From an uncultured Clostridia bacterium (lineage in GTDB: Bacteria > Bacillota > Clostridia > TANB77 > CAG-508), in NCBI GenBank assembly GCA_944393755.1, contig CALYBF010000014.1, forward strand, positions 1 through 16,701: a stretch of 16,701 bases of DNA. The letters run 5' to 3'. A program made the translations under genes and the position numbers. Below, piece by piece: positions 15,796 to 16,701 of this stretch (within the stretch, counting starts at the first letter, position 1; each line of letters starts with the position of its first letter). The notes under the pieces were generated by a model. The model worked only from the letters and a program-made list of their open reading frames with translations. It was not told where the DNA came from and did not search any database.

Positions 15796-16266
15796 TTATT
15801 CATTTATCCAATTAATAATTTCTTCATCTGTTTCATTACCTAGAATTCTTTTACCTTGTTTCCAGTTATAATTTGGATAAGTTTTCCTTAAATCATTTTC
15901 ACAATAAAGCATACCAGAACCACCTGATGTGCAAAATGGAATTAAATTTTTTCCTGTAAAATCTTTACTTTCTATAAAAGTATTTACAATAGTTGGAGCA
16001 ACTCCCCACCAAATAGGAAAACCTATTAAAATTGTATCATAATTACTAATATCTAAATTATCTTCTTTTATTTCTGGTCTAAAAGATTTATTTTGCATCT
16101 CAACAGATGATCTAGATTGTTTATTTCTCCAATCTAAATCTTCTTTAGTATATTTTTCTTTTGGCTCAATTTCGAACAAATCACCATTAACTATTTTTGA
16201 AATTCTCTCTGCTTCAGATTTAGTTACCCCGCTTGCTGAAAAATAAGTTATTAATATATTACTCAT
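15796..16266 (-). CDS. Flavodoxin family protein
   Basis: A 156-residue FMN-binding electron carrier or small flavoprotein reductase. The N-terminal ILITYFSASGVTKSEA (4-19) is the phosphate-binding loop of flavodoxins. DTILIGFPIWWGVAP (about 77-91) and FCTSGGSGM (about 111-119) are the FMN isoalloxazine-contacting loops typical of the flavodoxin_4 type. A strong AGGAGATGATG site precedes the ATG. Its partner and substrate are unknown; the neighbours give no clear hint. Confidence 0.92.
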   Translation of the reverse strand: MSNILITYFSASGVTKSEAERISKIVNGDLFEIEPKEKYTKEDLDWRNKQSRSSVEMQNKSFRPEIKEDNLDISNYDTILIGFPIWWGVAPTIVNTFIESKDFTGKNLIPFCTSGGSGMLYCENDLRKTYPNYNWKQGKRILGNETDEEIINWINE

Positions 16267-16361
16267 AATAACATCATCTCCTAAAACATTTTTTCTAGTT
16301 TGTAATTTTCTATTTATTTATATCACTTTTTAAAAGCACTATCAATAGCTTTACCTATTTT

Positions 16362-16701
16362 TTAAATCTCAAGCATTAAATCAGACTCTTCTATTACTTT
16401 TTGTAATTCTTCTTTTCCTAAACTTTTTATTTTATTTACATTTGTTTTAGTATAAAAAACTTTTATTTTTTCTTTACAATCTTCTATATCTTTACTTTTA
16501 TTTATTATTATTTCTGTATTAAAGCTAGTATTATTACCATTATTTAATTCAGCCATACTATTCCAAGATTCATAATGGCTTTTTATTTTATTTTGTAGTA
16601 ACATTTTTCCATTTATAAATATTATAGTTTCATCATCTATATTAATATATTCTGAATATAATGTAACTAAACTAATTCCATTAAAAGAACATATAATATC
16701 T
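16362..16701 (-). CDS. C-terminal part of an unrecognised protein, runs off the window
   Basis: An open frame of about 113 codons that continues beyond the right end of the window, so its start is not seen; the internal ATG at 16604 is not a likely start because the frame stays open upstream and no ribosome binding site precedes it. The visible part is soluble, rich in Lys, Asn, Glu and Ile, with FINGKMLLQNKIKSHYESW and a C-terminal SLGKEELQKVIEESDLMLEI helix. I recognise no domain. Confidence 0.6.
   Translation of the reverse strand, partial: DIICSFNGISLVTLYSEYINIDDETIIFINGKMLLQNKIKSHYESWNSMAELNNGNNTSFNTEIIINKSKDIEDCKEKIKVFYTKTNVNKIKSLGKEELQKVIEESDLMLEI

Overview
Organism. The window is very AT-rich and every gene I can support lies on the minus strand. 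Gene content is that of a low-GC Gram-positive, Clostridia-like bacterium: a housekeeping run asp23-amaP-DUF2273-nusB-xseA-xseB-yuiD(DUF212)-fhs, a class A penicillin-binding protein, a GH3/NagZ-type glycosidase, and strong AGGAGG ribosome binding sites. I cannot name the species; an uncultivated gut Clostridia lineage is a reasonable guess.

Layout, in transcription order (right to left). 16701-16362 is the C-terminal part of an unrecognised protein. 16266-15796 is a flavodoxin. 15772-14201 is a GtrII-type membrane glucosyltransferase that seems to start with ATA. After a hairpin and promoter comes the envelope-stress and housekeeping operon 14091-10490: Asp23, AmaP, DUF2273, NusB, both exonuclease VII subunits and a YuiD-like membrane protein. 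Formate-tetrahydrofolate ligase follows at 10443-8782. Next are two small paralogs of a family I do not recognise (8695-8222 and 8088-7726). PBP1A is at 7593-5098. A palindromic promoter region precedes a tandem DUF262 pair (4994-3699 and 3689-1905) that resembles GmrSD/type IV restriction systems. The last gene is a membrane-anchored NagZ-like glycosidase (1870-610). Bases 1-609 contain no gene I can support.

Main discovery. Three conserved genes (nagZ-like, yuiD-like, xseA) are each broken by exactly one extra base, so each would need a +1 frameshift. At all three breaks the zero-frame codon is CGG. Skipping its C lets the ribosome read GGN, which encodes a glycine expected at that position in each family. 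I scanned every CGG on the coding strand: these three are the only in-frame CGG codons among about 5,000 codons in the window. The other 20 CGG triplets inside genes are all out of frame and sit in intact genes. CGT, CGA, AGA and AGG are used normally for arginine. The simplest reading is that CGG is not decoded as arginine here and instead triggers +1 frameshifting, or four-base decoding of CGGN, giving glycine. This would be a general decoding property rather than regulation of one gene, since the three proteins have unrelated jobs.

Other points of interest are the ATA start of the glucosyltransferase, the two paralogs of unknown function (one GC-richer than its surroundings, with a TTG start and a strong promoter), and the DUF262 pair behind a promoter that overlaps a long palindrome.
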